DNA of 64,000 nt, taken from contig NZ_CP137079.1 in assembly GCF_033170155.1 (NCBI RefSeq), positions 1,054,001 to 1,118,000 on the forward strand, read 5' to 3'. The translations under genes and the position numbers were made by a program. This document shows, in pieces, positions 15,578 to 30,217 of this stretch. Under the pieces are notes generated by a model. It saw only the letters and a program-made list of their open reading frames with translations, was not told the DNA's origin and made no database searches. Source of the stretch: Raineyella sp. W15-4. GTDB taxonomy: Bacteria > Actinomycetota > Actinomycetes > Propionibacteriales > Propionibacteriaceae. Position 1 is the stretch's first letter. Each line of letters begins with the position of its first letter.

Positions 15578-17166
15578 TGACCACCCGGGTGGAGCGTGGA
15601 CCGGCGCCACTGGCGGGGTTCGGGACGGTACTGCGCCTCGTGCTGCGCCGGGACCGCGCATTGTTGGTGACCTGGCTGATCGCGATGTCCGCCCTGGTGA
15701 TCGGGATGGTGACGAGCGTACGGATCGGTTACCCGACGCCGGAGGCGATGAGCGCCTTCGCCGCCTCCGCGACGGCGAACCCCTCCGAGCTGGCGCTGCG
15801 GGGACCGATCTACCAGGCCTCCGTCGGCGGCCTGCTGGCCTGGACCCTCGCCTCGTCCGGCTCGCTCGTCAACGGGGTGGTCGGCATCCTGCTGGCCGTC
15901 CGCAACACCCGCACCGAGGAGCACTCCGGGCGCAGCGAGATGCTGCGGTCCGTTCCGGTCGGCCGCCTCACCCTGCCCGCGGCAGCGGTCGCCGCGCCGG
16001 GGCTCACCGCCCTGACGATGGGGCTGGTGGCCTTCCTCGGACTGTTCGCCCAGGGGCTGCCGGCCGCCGGCTCCGCCACGCTGGCCGGCATCCTGGCCGG
16101 CAACGCGATCCTCTTCGTGGCTGTCGGCACCCTGGCGGGACAGCTCACCGAGTCGCCCGGCCCCGCCCGGGCACTGGGGTTCATCGTGCTCGGCGTCGTC
16201 TTCGCCGCCGCGGCAGTGGGGGATCTCGCCGGCAGCCCGGTGGTCTGGGTCAGCCCGTTCGGTTGGGCCCGGCACGCCGCGGCGTTCGCGTACGACCGGG
16301 GCTGGGTGCTGTTGTTGCCGGTGGCGGCAACCGTGGTGGTGCTGGCCCTGGTGGTTCTCGGCGCCTGGCGGCGCGATCTGGGCGGTGCCCTGGTGCGGCC
16401 GCGCCCGGCGCCGGCCCAGGCCGCACGCTGGTTCGCTTCCCCGCTGGCGGTCGCCTGGCGTCGTCAGCGCGGGGCGTTGGCGGGGTGGGCCGTCGGCCTG
16501 GGCGCCCTGGGCCTGCTGATGGGCTCGGTGACCGGCTCCCTGTCGGCACAGCTGGACACCCCGACGTTCCGGCAGTTCGCCCAGCGCATCGCCGGTGACC
16601 TCAGTGTCGGCCGGGCGTTCTTCCTGTTCATCCTCTACGTACTGGCCCAGGTGGCGACCGCCGCCGCACTCGCGGCAGTCCTGCAACTGCGCACCGACGA
16701 GACCTCCGGGCTCGCCGAGACCCTGCTGGCCACGCCGGTCGGCCGGCCGTGCTGGCTGGTCGCCCAGATGGTCGTCGCGGTGGCGGTCGGCGGCGGCGTG
16801 ATCGCCGGCATCGGGTTCGGCGCGGCGCTGTCGTCCGGCGACTGGGTGGTGTTCGTCCTGGGACTGGGCTATCTGCCGGCCGTCGTACTGATGGTGGGGC
16901 TGGCGGCGGCGCTGGTCGGCTGGGTTCCGCGGGCGGCGGTGTCGGCGTCCTGGGCGGTGCTCGCGCTCCTGCTGTTCCTCGATCTGCTGGGCGAGTTCGG
17001 CCTGGTGCCGGCCACCACGATGAACGTCTCCCCGTTCGCGCTGCTGTTCAACGGCCTGGTGGGCACCGGCTCCTGGCCGGTGGCCGCGCTCGGCCTGGCG
17101 GCGGCGGGGGTCGTGCTGGGCTGGCTCGGAGCGGTCGGCATCCGGCGTCGCGACCTGCGGCCCTGA
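15577..17166 (+). CDS. ABC-2 type permease, large (polyketide-exporter type)
   Basis: A 529-residue permease with about twelve hydrophobic segments arranged as two similar halves (first half about 1-270, second from about 290), each opening with an Arg-rich amphipathic stretch (LRRDRALLVTW; WRRQRGALAGW). A conserved cytoplasmic loop, EEHSGRSEMLRSVPVGR in the first half and DETSGLAETLLATPVGR in the second, repeats the internal duplication. TGATG coupling with the ATPase stop. Likely exports a hydrophobic compound, such as an antibiotic or lipid, under TetR control. Confidence 0.87.
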   Translation: MTTRVERGPAPLAGFGTVLRLVLRRDRALLVTWLIAMSALVIGMVTSVRIGYPTPEAMSAFAASATANPSELALRGPIYQASVGGLLAWTLASSGSLVNGVVGILLAVRNTRTEEHSGRSEMLRSVPVGRLTLPAAAVAAPGLTALTMGLVAFLGLFAQGLPAAGSATLAGILAGNAILFVAVGTLAGQLTESPGPARALGFIVLGVVFAAAAVGDLAGSPVVWVSPFGWARHAAAFAYDRGWVLLLPVAATVVVLALVVLGAWRRDLGGALVRPRPAPAQAARWFASPLAVAWRRQRGALAGWAVGLGALGLLMGSVTGSLSAQLDTPTFRQFAQRIAGDLSVGRAFFLFILYVLAQVATAAALAAVLQLRTDETSGLAETLLATPVGRPCWLVAQMVVAVAVGGGVIAGIGFGAALSSGDWVVFVLGLGYLPAVVLMVGLAAALVGWVPRAAVSASWAVLALLLFLDLLGEFGLVPATTMNVSPFALLFNGLVGTGSWPVAALGLAAAGVVLGWLGAVGIRRRDLRP

Positions 17167-17251
17167 GGCAGCCGACGCTGTCGGTGGTGGCGGACCCGCA
17201 CCGGCGCCGGGCGGCGTGGGCGGCTGACCGACCGCGTGAAAGGATCGGTCG

Positions 17252-18304
17252 GTGAGTGTCGTCGCCGGTCCCCGTCGTACCCGTGCCAACCTCCTCCTGC
17301 TGCTGGCCTCGGCCATCTGGGGGTTCGCGTTCGTGGCGCAGGTGGCGGGCACCCAGGTCGGCGCCTTCACCTTCAACTCCTCGCGGTTCCTGCTCGGGGC
17401 ACTGTCGCTGCTGCCGGTGATCGTCTGGCTGGATCGCCGCAACGGCCTGACCGGCGCCGAGCGTCGACGTCGTTGGCGGGCCGTCGCCCGGCCCGGCCTG
17501 CTGATCGGGGTGCTGCTGTTCGCGGGTTCCTCCCTGCAGCAGCTCTCGCTGCAGTTCACCACCGCCGGCAACGCGGCGTTCGTCACGGGGCTGTACGTGG
17601 TGACGGTGCCGTTGGCCGGGCTTGCCCTCGGACACCGGATCCGGGGCAGCATCTGGGTGGGGGCGGGCCTCGCGGTGGCGGGGCTCTACCTGTTGACGAT
17701 GACCGGCGGACTGGCCGCGATGAACACCGGCGACCTGCTGTGCCTGGTCAGCACGCTGTTCTGGACCGGACACATCCTCGCGGTGAGCCGGTTCTCCCGA
17801 CGGCTGGATCCACTGCGGCTGTCGGTCGCGCAGTTCGTCGCCAACAGCCTGTACGCCGCGGTGGCGGCCCTGGTCTTCGAGGACGCCCCGTTCACCGGTC
17901 TGCCCACGGTGATCGGGCCGATCGCGTACGCCGGCCTGATCTCGGTGGGGGTTGCCTACACCCTGCAGGTGGTCGGCCAGCGGGAGGCGCTCCCGTCGCA
18001 TGCCGCGCTGATCATGAGCCTGGAGACGGTGTTCGGTGCCCTCGGTGGTGCGCTGTTCCTGGGCGAACGGATGGCGCCGACCGGCTACGCCGGGGCCGCT
18101 CTGATGCTCGCCGGGATCATCGTGTCGCAGCTGCCGACCGGGGGCCCGCGGCCGCCGTCGCGCCCGGAGCCGACGACCGGCACCGAGGTGTCGACGCGTG
18201 CTGGGGTGTCGACGCGTGCTGGGGTGTCGACCCGTGCCGAGTCGATGATCCGCCCGGAGCCGACGGGGTACGACGGCTCCGACCCCCGCCCCGCTGTGGT
18301 CTAG
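17252..18304 (+). CDS. EamA/DMT-family transporter with repetitive C-terminal tail
   Basis: A 350-residue protein with ten hydrophobic helices in two EamA repeats (about residues 12-150 and 155-290). The DMT signatures include LLLLASAIWGFAFVAQ near the start and LETVFGALGGALFLGE in the second half. A GTG start at 17252 follows AAAGGA. The last 50 residues are polar and contain three copies of VSTRA(G/E) encoded by an 18-bp tandem repeat, beyond the normal end of the family. Substrate unknown; members export metabolites or amino acids. Confidence 0.87.
   Translation: MSVVAGPRRTRANLLLLLASAIWGFAFVAQVAGTQVGAFTFNSSRFLLGALSLLPVIVWLDRRNGLTGAERRRRWRAVARPGLLIGVLLFAGSSLQQLSLQFTTAGNAAFVTGLYVVTVPLAGLALGHRIRGSIWVGAGLAVAGLYLLTMTGGLAAMNTGDLLCLVSTLFWTGHILAVSRFSRRLDPLRLSVAQFVANSLYAAVAALVFEDAPFTGLPTVIGPIAYAGLISVGVAYTLQVVGQREALPSHAALIMSLETVFGALGGALFLGERMAPTGYAGAALMLAGIIVSQLPTGGPRPPSRPEPTTGTEVSTRAGVSTRAGVSTRAESMIRPEPTGYDGSDPRPAVV
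18188..18241. repeat. Three 18-bp tandem repeats in the EamA gene tail
   Basis: Units at 18188-18205 and 18206-18223 are identical (gtgtcgacgcgtgctggg) and the third (18224-18241) differs at a few bases. They encode VSTRAG repeats in the disordered tail, so copy-number change would alter only tail length without a frameshift. Confidence 0.8.
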
Positions 18305-18330
18305 ATCACATTTGGTGGCATCCTGGTGCC

Positions 18331-19113
18331 ATGACCGGCACGTTCGCCGTCGTCGTGGCACACCCCGATGACGACGCCCTGACCTGGGCGGGGACGGTGG
18401 CGAAACACGCCCAGGAGGACGGCTTCCGGTTCGTGTTGGTGCAGGCCACCGACGGCGAGGCGGGCCACATCCGGGACGACTTCCCGGCGACCCGGGAGAC
18501 GTTGGGTGGGATCCGGCGGGGCGAGTGTGCCGCTGCGTGGCACGCTGTCGGCCGGCCGCCGGACCGCCTCGAATGGCTCGGCCTCCCGGACGGGCGACTG
18601 GCCGAGATGCCCCGGATCGAGCTGGTCGAGCGGATCGCCGCGGTCCTTGCGGCCGAGGCGCCCGACGTGGTCGCGACCTTCGGTCCCGACGGCGTCACCG
18701 GTCACCCGGACCACATCGCGGTCGGTGCCGCCGCCGATGCGGCGTTCACCCGGCTTCGGGCGGATGGGCGGCCGGGCTTCCGACGACTGCTGCACCACGT
18801 GCTGCCACAGACCGAGTTCGACCACTGGCAGCAGCGGCGACGCGCCCAGGACCTGCCGCCCTTCGACCCGACGAGCCTCTACCACTGGCGAGGGGTGCCG
18901 GACGACCAGATCGGACTGACGGTCGACTGCCGGGCGGTGCTCGACCGGGTGATGGCCGGGATCCAGGAGCACCGCAGCCAACTGCACGTGCTGGCCGGCC
19001 CACCCGCAGACGTCGCCCAACTGGGACCGATCGTCAGCCACGAATGGGCCACCGTCGCCTGGCCGCCGCAGCCCCCGGGCGGGATGCTGCAGGACGTCTT
19101 CGACCGGTGCTGA
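18331..19113 (+). CDS. PIG-L/MshB-like N-acetyl deacetylase
   Basis: A 260-residue LmbE-like zinc deacetylase. The metal motif AHPDDD (residues 10-15) and GHPDH (H125, H128) are intact, giving the expected His-Asp-His zinc site. Related actinobacterial enzymes are MshB (mycothiol biosynthesis) and Mca (mycothiol conjugate amidase). The length and WRGVPDDQIGLTVDC block suit this group, but the exact substrate cannot be set from motifs. ATG at 18331; no strong ribosome site is seen. Confidence 0.85.
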   Translation: MTGTFAVVVAHPDDDALTWAGTVAKHAQEDGFRFVLVQATDGEAGHIRDDFPATRETLGGIRRGECAAAWHAVGRPPDRLEWLGLPDGRLAEMPRIELVERIAAVLAAEAPDVVATFGPDGVTGHPDHIAVGAAADAAFTRLRADGRPGFRRLLHHVLPQTEFDHWQQRRRAQDLPPFDPTSLYHWRGVPDDQIGLTVDCRAVLDRVMAGIQEHRSQLHVLAGPPADVAQLGPIVSHEWATVAWPPQPPGGMLQDVFDRC

Positions 19114-19211
19114 GCCGGGTTCGGCGGTGTCAGACCTGGTTTCGCGAACCCCTGCCTGCCTAGGGTGAGCCCACAGCCCGTCTTCCGGGCGGGCAGGAGG
19201 GAGAAATCGAC

Positions 19212-19979
19212 ATGCAGAATCCACCGATGAGCAAGCGGCTGTGGGCCGAGCTCCTGGGCACCTTCTGGCTGGTCTTCGGGGGCTGCGGGTCGGCCGTACT
19301 CGCCGCCAAGGTGCTGGCGCCGGAGGGCATCAACCTGGGCATCGGGTACGTCGGCGTCGCGCTGGCCTTCGGCCTGACCGTGCTCACCGGGGCGTACGCC
19401 CTGGGGCACATCTCCGGAGGCCACTTCAACCCGGCCGTCACCCTCGGCTGTGCGATCGCTCGCCGGGTCGAGTGGTCCGCCGTCATCCCGTACTGGATCG
19501 CCCAGCTGGTGGGTGCCACCGTCGCCGGTGGTGTCCTCTTCGTCATCGCCGCGGGCAAGTCCGGGTTCGACCCGGTCCGGTCGGGCTTCGCCACCAACGG
19601 CTACGGTGCACTGTCCCCGAACGGCTACGGCCTGGCCTCGGCGGCGATCATCGAGATCGTGCTGACCGCCGTGTTCCTCTGGGTGATCCTCGGCGTCACG
19701 TCCAACAAGGCGCCCAAGGGCTTCGCCCCGTTGGCCATCGGGCTGACCCTGACGCTGATCCACCTGATCTCGATCCCGGTCACCAACACGTCGGTCAATC
19801 CGGCCCGCTCGCTGGGTGTGGCCTGGTTCGCCGGTGTCGGTCCACTGTCCCAGGTGTGGCTGTTCATCCTCGCCCCGCTGCTCGGCGCGGCGATCGCAGG
19901 CTTCACGTACGCCGCGCTGACCGGCGACGAGGACGAGACGCCCGCCGAGGAGGAGGCCAGGGTCGGCGCGGAGGGCTGA
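19212..19979 (+). CDS. aqpZ: Aquaporin Z
   Basis: A 255-residue MIP channel with six helices and two NPA loops, HFNPAV (N73) and SVNPARS (N196). Counting from these, the selectivity filter is F53, H184, T193 and R199, the same set as E. coli AqpZ, so it should be a water channel rather than a glycerol channel. The tail is acidic ([11 protein letters not shown]). AGGAGGGAGAAA precedes the ATG at 19212. Monocistronic, with a 6-bp hairpin (gcccg/cgggc) just upstream of the start. Confidence 0.95.
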   Translation: MQNPPMSKRLWAELLGTFWLVFGGCGSAVLAAKVLAPEGINLGIGYVGVALAFGLTVLTGAYALGHISGGHFNPAVTLGCAIARRVEWSAVIPYWIAQLVGATVAGGVLFVIAAGKSGFDPVRSGFATNGYGALSPNGYGLASAAIIEIVLTAVFLWVILGVTSNKAPKGFAPLAIGLTLTLIHLISIPVTNTSVNPARSLGVAWFAGVGPLSQVWLFILAPLLGAAIAGFTYAALTGDEDETPAEEEARVGAEG

Positions 19980-20022
19980 GCGTCCCTCCGGCGCCGACCC
20001 GGTCGGTCGCCGAGTACGTCGG

Positions 20023-20901
20023 TCAGCCGCCGGGGTGCTGCCGGTCGGGGGACCGCGGAGGCCTCTGCAGGTCCTGCACCAGACGTGCCACATGCAGGGC
20101 GACGAAGGCGATCTCGTCGGTGCTGATCGACGTGCCGCCCCACATCTGCACCAGATAGGCGATCCGGTGCGCGCAGACCATGGCAGCGGAGTAGTTGTCC
20201 GCGATGGACCGGACCAGATGGTCCGGGGTATCGGCCAACTGGGCATCGCCATGGATCCGGGCGAACAGATAGCGCAGGTGGGTGACGAACCGGGCGGCGC
20301 TCATCGACTCCCGGTCGATCGACACCTCGAAGGAGGAGTCCACCAGGTCGAAGATCTGGCCGATCATGGTCAGCTGACGCATCCCCGGCGTGTCGTACGG
20401 ATCGCCCTCCGCGTCGGCGATGATCAGGTGCATCGCGAAGCTGACCGCCTCCTCCGCCGGTAGCCGTACGCCGACCCGGTCCTCGACCATCTGCAGTGCC
20501 CGTTTGCCCATCCGCAGGTAGTCCGGGTAGAGCTGGGCCACCTCCCAGGCGAGGGGATAGTCGACCCGGACATCGTCGGCCTGCCGCCGGATGGCGAAGC
20601 TGAGATGGTCGGCGACCGCGATCAGCAGGCTCTGATGGAGGGGGACGGACAACCGGCTGGCCGCCTCGTCGCAGATCTCGACTGCCAGCTCGAGATGCTC
20701 CGCGGGGATCTCGGCCAGGAACGCGGTGAGGCGCTCCATCGGCTGGGTCGGGGTCGGGTAGAAGACCCGCTCCACCCTGTCCGCCGCCAGCTCCGCGCCG
20801 CGCTTCGCCCCGAAGCCGATGCCCGGCCCCATGACGATCACCTCGTGTCCGTCGCGCTCGGCGACCACGGCGTTGTTGTTGAGGGCACGTCGTACGAGCA
20901 T
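20023..20901 (-). CDS. LicT/BglG-family transcription antiterminator
   Basis: A 292-residue antiterminator. Residues 1-55 match the RNA-binding CAT domain (MLVRRALNNNAVV...VIVMGPGIGF). Two PTS regulation domains follow, about 65-170 and 175-285, with candidate phosphorylated histidines in PLHQS and FAMHLI (PRD1) and FVTHLR and ALHVA (PRD2). The ATG at 20901 matches the family start and has AAGGA upstream; an in-frame ATG at 20922 also has a ribosome site. It is the last gene of the PTS operon and should bind the RAT element at about 24523-24550, with activity set by EII phosphorylation. Confidence 0.92.
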   Translation of the reverse strand: MLVRRALNNNAVVAERDGHEVIVMGPGIGFGAKRGAELAADRVERVFYPTPTQPMERLTAFLAEIPAEHLELAVEICDEAASRLSVPLHQSLLIAVADHLSFAIRRQADDVRVDYPLAWEVAQLYPDYLRMGKRALQMVEDRVGVRLPAEEAVSFAMHLIIADAEGDPYDTPGMRQLTMIGQIFDLVDSSFEVSIDRESMSAARFVTHLRYLFARIHGDAQLADTPDHLVRSIADNYSAAMVCAHRIAYLVQMWGGTSISTDEIAFVALHVARLVQDLQRPPRSPDRQHPGG

Positions 20902-20968
20902 CGTCGTCCGTCCTTCCTCCATCGCGCCTTCCTCCGTCACGGGCCGTACGCCGCGCCGGCCCTGCCGC

Positions 20969-26225
<5,257 letters not shown>

Positions 26226-26229
<4 letters not shown>

Positions 26230-27170
26230 CGGGTGCTCACTTCCTGGGGGTCGGTGGTGGGGAGGGCGTGGCTGAGGAGCTCGTGGACGACCTCGGGGGG
26301 ACGGTGGCCCCAGGAGTGCAGCCGGTCGAGGGTCTGGACCTGCCAGGTGTCGTCGTCGATGAGCAGGCCGCCCCAGCCGTACTCGACCGCGAACCCGGAG
26401 GGGGTGCGGACGTAGAAGCTGAACATCTGGTCGTTGGGGTGCATGCCGAGCGTCATCTCGAAGGGCTGCCCGGCGTCCAGGCACCGGTCGTACGCCAGGC
26501 CGACGTCGCGGATGTCGGTGACCTCCACCATGAAGTGGTGGGTCCTCTTGGGGTGCGGCATCTCGCCGAGCGCCAGACTGTGGTGGCGCGGGTTGCAGTG
26601 CAGGAAGATCAGGTCGGCCACAATGCCGGGAGCGAGTTCCTCGACGATCAGATCGCTGATCCGGAAGCCGAGCAGCCCCTGGTAGAACGCCAGGTAGTCC
26701 TCGCGGGCAACGCCCTTGGAGAGCAACACTTGGTGTCCGGCGCCGCCGGCACCGGTGACGAAGCCGCCCAGCAGGACGTCGGAGTGGAACGGGACGTCGG
26801 CGTCGGCGAAGCCGGTGACCAGTTCGATCCGATTGCCGATCGGATCAGCGGTGATCGCGATCCGATCCACCCGCCGGGCGGTGGCCAGAGCGGCGTCGCC
26901 CTCGGTGATCACGAGTCCGGCCGACCGTACCCGGTCGATGATCCGGTCCAGTGCGGCGCTGCTCCCGACCTCGTAGCCCGACGCGACCAGATCGTCTGCG
27001 GGGCCCCGCTGGACCAGCCAGCGGTAGGCCTTCTCGTCGGTGCGCAGCATGAGCGTCTCCGCGTGCCGCCCGCCCACCTGCATACCGAGCAACTCGCTGC
27101 TGAAGCGCTCCCAGTCAGCCAGGTCGCTGGCCTCGTAGACGACGTACGCGAGTTCTTTGACTTCGGTCAT
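26226..27170 (-). CDS. Type I extradiol ring-cleavage dioxygenase (VOC family)
   Basis: A 314-residue two-module VOC dioxygenase. Fe(II) ligands fit H146 (AGHQVLL), H212 (HHFMVE) and E263 (FAVEYG), essentially the spacing of BphC (146/210/260). It cleaves a catechol next to its hydroxyls using O2. The ATG at 27170 has AAGGAG 8 nt upstream. It is the middle gene of the meta-cleavage set; the catechol would come from the flavin hydroxylase upstream. Candidate substrates are 2,3-dihydroxyphenylpropionate-like, biphenyl-like or steroid-ring catechols. Confidence 0.92.
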
Positions 27171-27190
27171 GATGTCTCTCCTTCGGGCGA

Positions 27191-28744
27191 TCACAGGGTC
27201 GGGACAGCCAGGCCGCTGGTGTCGGCCGCGGCGACGAACCTGTCGGGGCGTACAGCGACGGCGCGGACGCCGTACCGCTCGAACCAGGCGATCAGGACGT
27301 CCTGCAGGTCGACCAGTTCGTCAGGTCCCTGGGTGTAGGCGTCCCGCGGCCGTACGGCGAGGTAGCGGGCGCCCAGGGCATCCCACTCCGCCTTCTCCGC
27401 CGGCGTCAGCAGGGTCGCCGGATCGACGTCGGCGCCGAGCAGCACGAAGTCGTCGGCCAGAAACTCGTCGACGCGCTCCATCCGGCCCACGGTGTCGCCC
27501 ACGATCGGTTGCGGCAGCATCCGGCCGATGATGCTGGCGTCGCCGCGTTCGCCGCGCAACCAGCCGGCAGCCAGCACCGGAGGAGCGGTCAGCGGCGGTT
27601 CGAACGGCGTCACGGTGTCCCGTGGCACCGCGTTCATCGCCTCGATCTCCTCGGGGCTGGCCTCCTGCTTGATCACCCGGCCCAGGCCGACGGCGAGGTC
27701 GGTGAAGAACTTCACGTTCGGCCGACGCTCGACCTCGTAGGTGTCCAGCCACTCCTCGGCCAGCTCGCCGCGCAGGACGCGGGCCAGCTTCCATCCCAAG
27801 TTGTGGGCGTCGCGCATGCCGGACTGCATGCCGGCGCCCGCCCATGGCGGCATCAGGTGGGCGGCGTCGCCGGCGAGGAACACCCGCCCCTGGTGCCAGG
27901 ATTCGGCCGCCCGTACGTGGTGGCGGTAGAACGCGTGCTGGAGGATCTCGACGTCTTCGGTCGTCTTGCCCATCGCCTCGAGCAGTGGCCAGACCTCGGC
28001 ACTGGTCGGGAAGTCGGCCTCGGTCTCGTCCGGGCGCAGCGGGATCTCCCAGCGGTGGTTGCCGGCTGAGAGGGCAATGTCGACGACCGGGCGCTCCTTG
28101 TCGGTCCAGAAGGTGAGGAAGTCGCGGTCGGGCCACCAACGGTGGACCTTGCAGTCGATGACGACCCACAGGGTGTTGACCGTGTCGCCGGTCATCGGGA
28201 TACCCAGTGCCTTGCGCACCGAGGACGAGCCGCCGTCGGCAGCGATGACGTAGCGGGTACGGGTGGTGGTCTCGACACCGGTCTCCCGGTCCCGCGACAT
28301 GATCGTCACGCCGTCGGCGTCCTGCTCGATGCCGATCACCTCGGTGCCGTAGCGCACCTCGAGGTTGTCGAGTTCCTCACCGCAGCGGCGCAGCTCGGCC
28401 TCCATGGTGGGTTGGTAGATGTTGTAGAAGCGCGGCCTGGCGTTCCGCGTGCCGAGGGCCGACGGCGGATGCTCCACCCGCATGACCTCCCGGCCGTCGT
28501 ACGTCACCCAGCGCAGCGCGCGCTGCGGCTCGATGACCTCCTCGATCCGCTCGTCGATGCCGAGATCCTGGAAGATCCGCATCGTCCAGTCGTTGACCGT
28601 GACGGCCCGGGCCCGGGTGTAGATGTCCTTGTCGCGCTCGAAGGCGACCACATCGGCCCCCTTGGTGGCCAACGTGAGCGCACCCACCAGGCCGGTGGGT
28701 CCGTAGCCGATGACGGCGACGTCGTTGTCGTACCGCTGTGTCAT
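27191..28744 (-). CDS. FAD-dependent aromatic hydroxylase (MhpA-like)
   Basis: A 517-residue class A flavoprotein monooxygenase. The FAD Rossmann motif is GYGPTG (13-18), the DG motif is AADGGSSSVRKALG near 170, and the second FAD motif is GDAAHLMPP (292-300). A thioredoxin-like C-terminal domain follows, as in MhpA and phenol hydroxylases. It inserts one oxygen atom into a phenolic ring with NAD(P)H. ATG 28744 has GGGGAG upstream. First gene of the catabolic operon, divergent from a TetR regulator. Confidence 0.9.
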   Translation of the reverse strand: MTQRYDNDVAVIGYGPTGLVGALTLATKGADVVAFERDKDIYTRARAVTVNDWTMRIFQDLGIDERIEEVIEPQRALRWVTYDGREVMRVEHPPSALGTRNARPRFYNIYQPTMEAELRRCGEELDNLEVRYGTEVIGIEQDADGVTIMSRDRETGVETTTRTRYVIAADGGSSSVRKALGIPMTGDTVNTLWVVIDCKVHRWWPDRDFLTFWTDKERPVVDIALSAGNHRWEIPLRPDETEADFPTSAEVWPLLEAMGKTTEDVEILQHAFYRHHVRAAESWHQGRVFLAGDAAHLMPPWAGAGMQSGMRDAHNLGWKLARVLRGELAEEWLDTYEVERRPNVKFFTDLAVGLGRVIKQEASPEEIEAMNAVPRDTVTPFEPPLTAPPVLAAGWLRGERGDASIIGRMLPQPIVGDTVGRMERVDEFLADDFVLLGADVDPATLLTPAEKAEWDALGARYLAVRPRDAYTQGPDELVDLQDVLIAWFERYGVRAVAVRPDRFVAAADTSGLAVPTL

Positions 28745-28774
28745 GTGCTCCCCAAAGGTGATGTTCGGCCAGTT

Positions 28775-28812
28775 TTGGACCGAACGTTCCGTTCAATAGT
28801 GACTAAGGTCAC
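28775..28812. promoter_or_regulatory. Operator palindromes between the hydroxylase and its TetR gene
   Basis: A 22-bp imperfect palindrome at 28775-28796 is centred on GAACGTTC, with 9 of 11 base pairs matched (outer arms TTGGAC and GTTCAA). A second inverted pair, GTGAC/GTCAC with a 4-bp spacer, follows at 28799-28812. The first lies about 31 bp upstream of the hydroxylase start, suited to repression by the divergent TetR protein. Confidence 0.55.
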
Positions 28813-28893
28813 ATGTGATCGCCGTCTCGTCAACCCCCTTGTTCGAAGGAGTGGTGCTGCCCGTGCTGGATTCCGAGGGCCTATGCTCGCCCG

Positions 28894-29535
28894 GTGATGA
28901 ATGGACGCACCGGGAACAGGCGCGGTGAGCGCTCGCGGGAGGAGATCCTCGACGCGGCTTCCCGGGTGATGGCCGCGCGCGGATATGCCGGCGCCTCCAT
29001 CTCCGCCCTGGCTGCGGAGGCCGGATTGCCGAAGAGTGCGATCTACCACCACTTCCACTCGAAGGGTGGGCTGCTCTCCGCGGTGATGGCGCGCGGCGCC
29101 CAGGCATTCTTCGACGGCATGCGAACGGCGCATGCCCGGCCACCCGAGGGTGGAACGTCCCGGGAGCGCTTGACCTGGTATCTCCAGCGCACCGGCGAGG
29201 TCTTCACCGCCAACCCGGACTTCCTGCGGCTGCACATGCTGCTGATCCTGAGCAGCGAGGCGGTCGAGGTCGAGGTGGCCGACATCATTCGCGACGTCCG
29301 GACCGAGGGGCGGGCGTACATGAACGAGATGATCCGCTCCGCCTTCGCCGGCGAAGGGCCTGCTGTCGCGCAGGCGGTGGCGGACGAACTGGACTACTTC
29401 GGCATCGCCGGCTTCGACGGCGCGTTCATCGCCTCCCAGGCCGAGCCGGATCGGTCGGTGGCCTCTCAGATGGTCAGACTGGCCGACGCGATGGCTGGCC
29501 TCGGTGACGCCGTCGTCGCACGGATGGGGGCGTGA
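28894..29535 (+). CDS. TetR-family regulator, probable repressor of the aromatic operon
   Basis: A 213-residue TetR protein. The helix-turn-helix spans about residues 14-60 (ASISALAAEAGLPKSAIYHHFHSK). The C-terminal domain is helical and should bind the aromatic inducer. The frame starts at GTG 28894 or ATG 28897; neither has a clear ribosome site, so it may be leaderless. It is divergent from the hydroxylase gene with 149 bp between them carrying the palindromes at 28775-28812. Confidence 0.9.
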   Translation: MMNGRTGNRRGERSREEILDAASRVMAARGYAGASISALAAEAGLPKSAIYHHFHSKGGLLSAVMARGAQAFFDGMRTAHARPPEGGTSRERLTWYLQRTGEVFTANPDFLRLHMLLILSSEAVEVEVADIIRDVRTEGRAYMNEMIRSAFAGEGPAVAQAVADELDYFGIAGFDGAFIASQAEPDRSVASQMVRLADAMAGLGDAVVARMGA

Positions 29536-29820
29536 TGCGTCCATGTCGAGAGGTGGGCCTGCCCTCGCTCGGTCGGTGAACGGCCACGTCGACCGGCCGG
29601 GTCGAACGCGTTGTCGGGTCGCCCGGCGTGGTCGGTGCGCGGCGAGGATCCGTGTCGGCCCGGCGGTGCCCGTGATGTGCCGCTCCGGTAGTGGTGGCCG
29701 CCGGGCTGCAATAGGCTGTCCCCGTTCGGCCGTACGCGGTCCCGGAGCCTGTCCGGCAGGATTTCTTCTGCTGGGGAGCCTGCTCGCGTACGCCACCATC
29801 ACCGACTGAGGAGTGTCACA

Positions 29821-30213
29821 GTGGCCACCGAGACCCGCGAGCGCCTGTACCCCCGGACCGAGTCGCAGATCAAGGCGGAGATCGCCGAGGCGCGGGCCCG
29901 GTTGGAGGCCTCCATCGAGCAGTTGGCCAAGGAAGTGCACCCGACCACCATCAAGAACCAGACGATCGACCAGGCCAAGGCCTTCGTCGACACCCAGGTT
30001 TCGGCGATCAAGGGACAGTTCGTCGACGACAACGGCGTACGCATCGACCGGGTCACCATGATCGCCGGCGCGGCCGTGGGGGTCCTGGTGACCATGGTCA
30101 CGCTGCGCGGGATCGTCCGCGGCGGCCAGAAGCGCAAGGCGCTGCGAGTGGCGCAGAAGCAGGCCGCCGCGATCGCCGGCGGGCCGGTCAAGGTCACCGT
30201 GAAGAAGGGCTGA
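29821..30213 (+). CDS. DUF3618 membrane protein
   Basis: A 130-residue protein with the DUF3618 pattern: a charged N-terminal helix (SQIKAEIAEARARLEASIEQLAKEV, residues 15-39) likely to form a coiled coil, one transmembrane helix (about 79-98), and a basic C-terminus. The GTG start at 29821 follows GAGGAG. It ends 4 bp before a GroES-like gene, implying co-expression. Function is unknown; relatives accompany cell-envelope or stress genes in actinobacteria. Confidence 0.85.
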   Translation: MATETRERLYPRTESQIKAEIAEARARLEASIEQLAKEVHPTTIKNQTIDQAKAFVDTQVSAIKGQFVDDNGVRIDRVTMIAGAAVGVLVTMVTLRGIVRGGQKRKALRVAQKQAAAIAGGPVKVTVKKG

Positions 30214-30217
30214 CGCG

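Noticed and set aside
15556-17652. 698-codon open frame antisense to the ABC permease
   Set aside because: Gln/Gly/Arg-rich shadow translation; the sense strand has a well-formed membrane permease.
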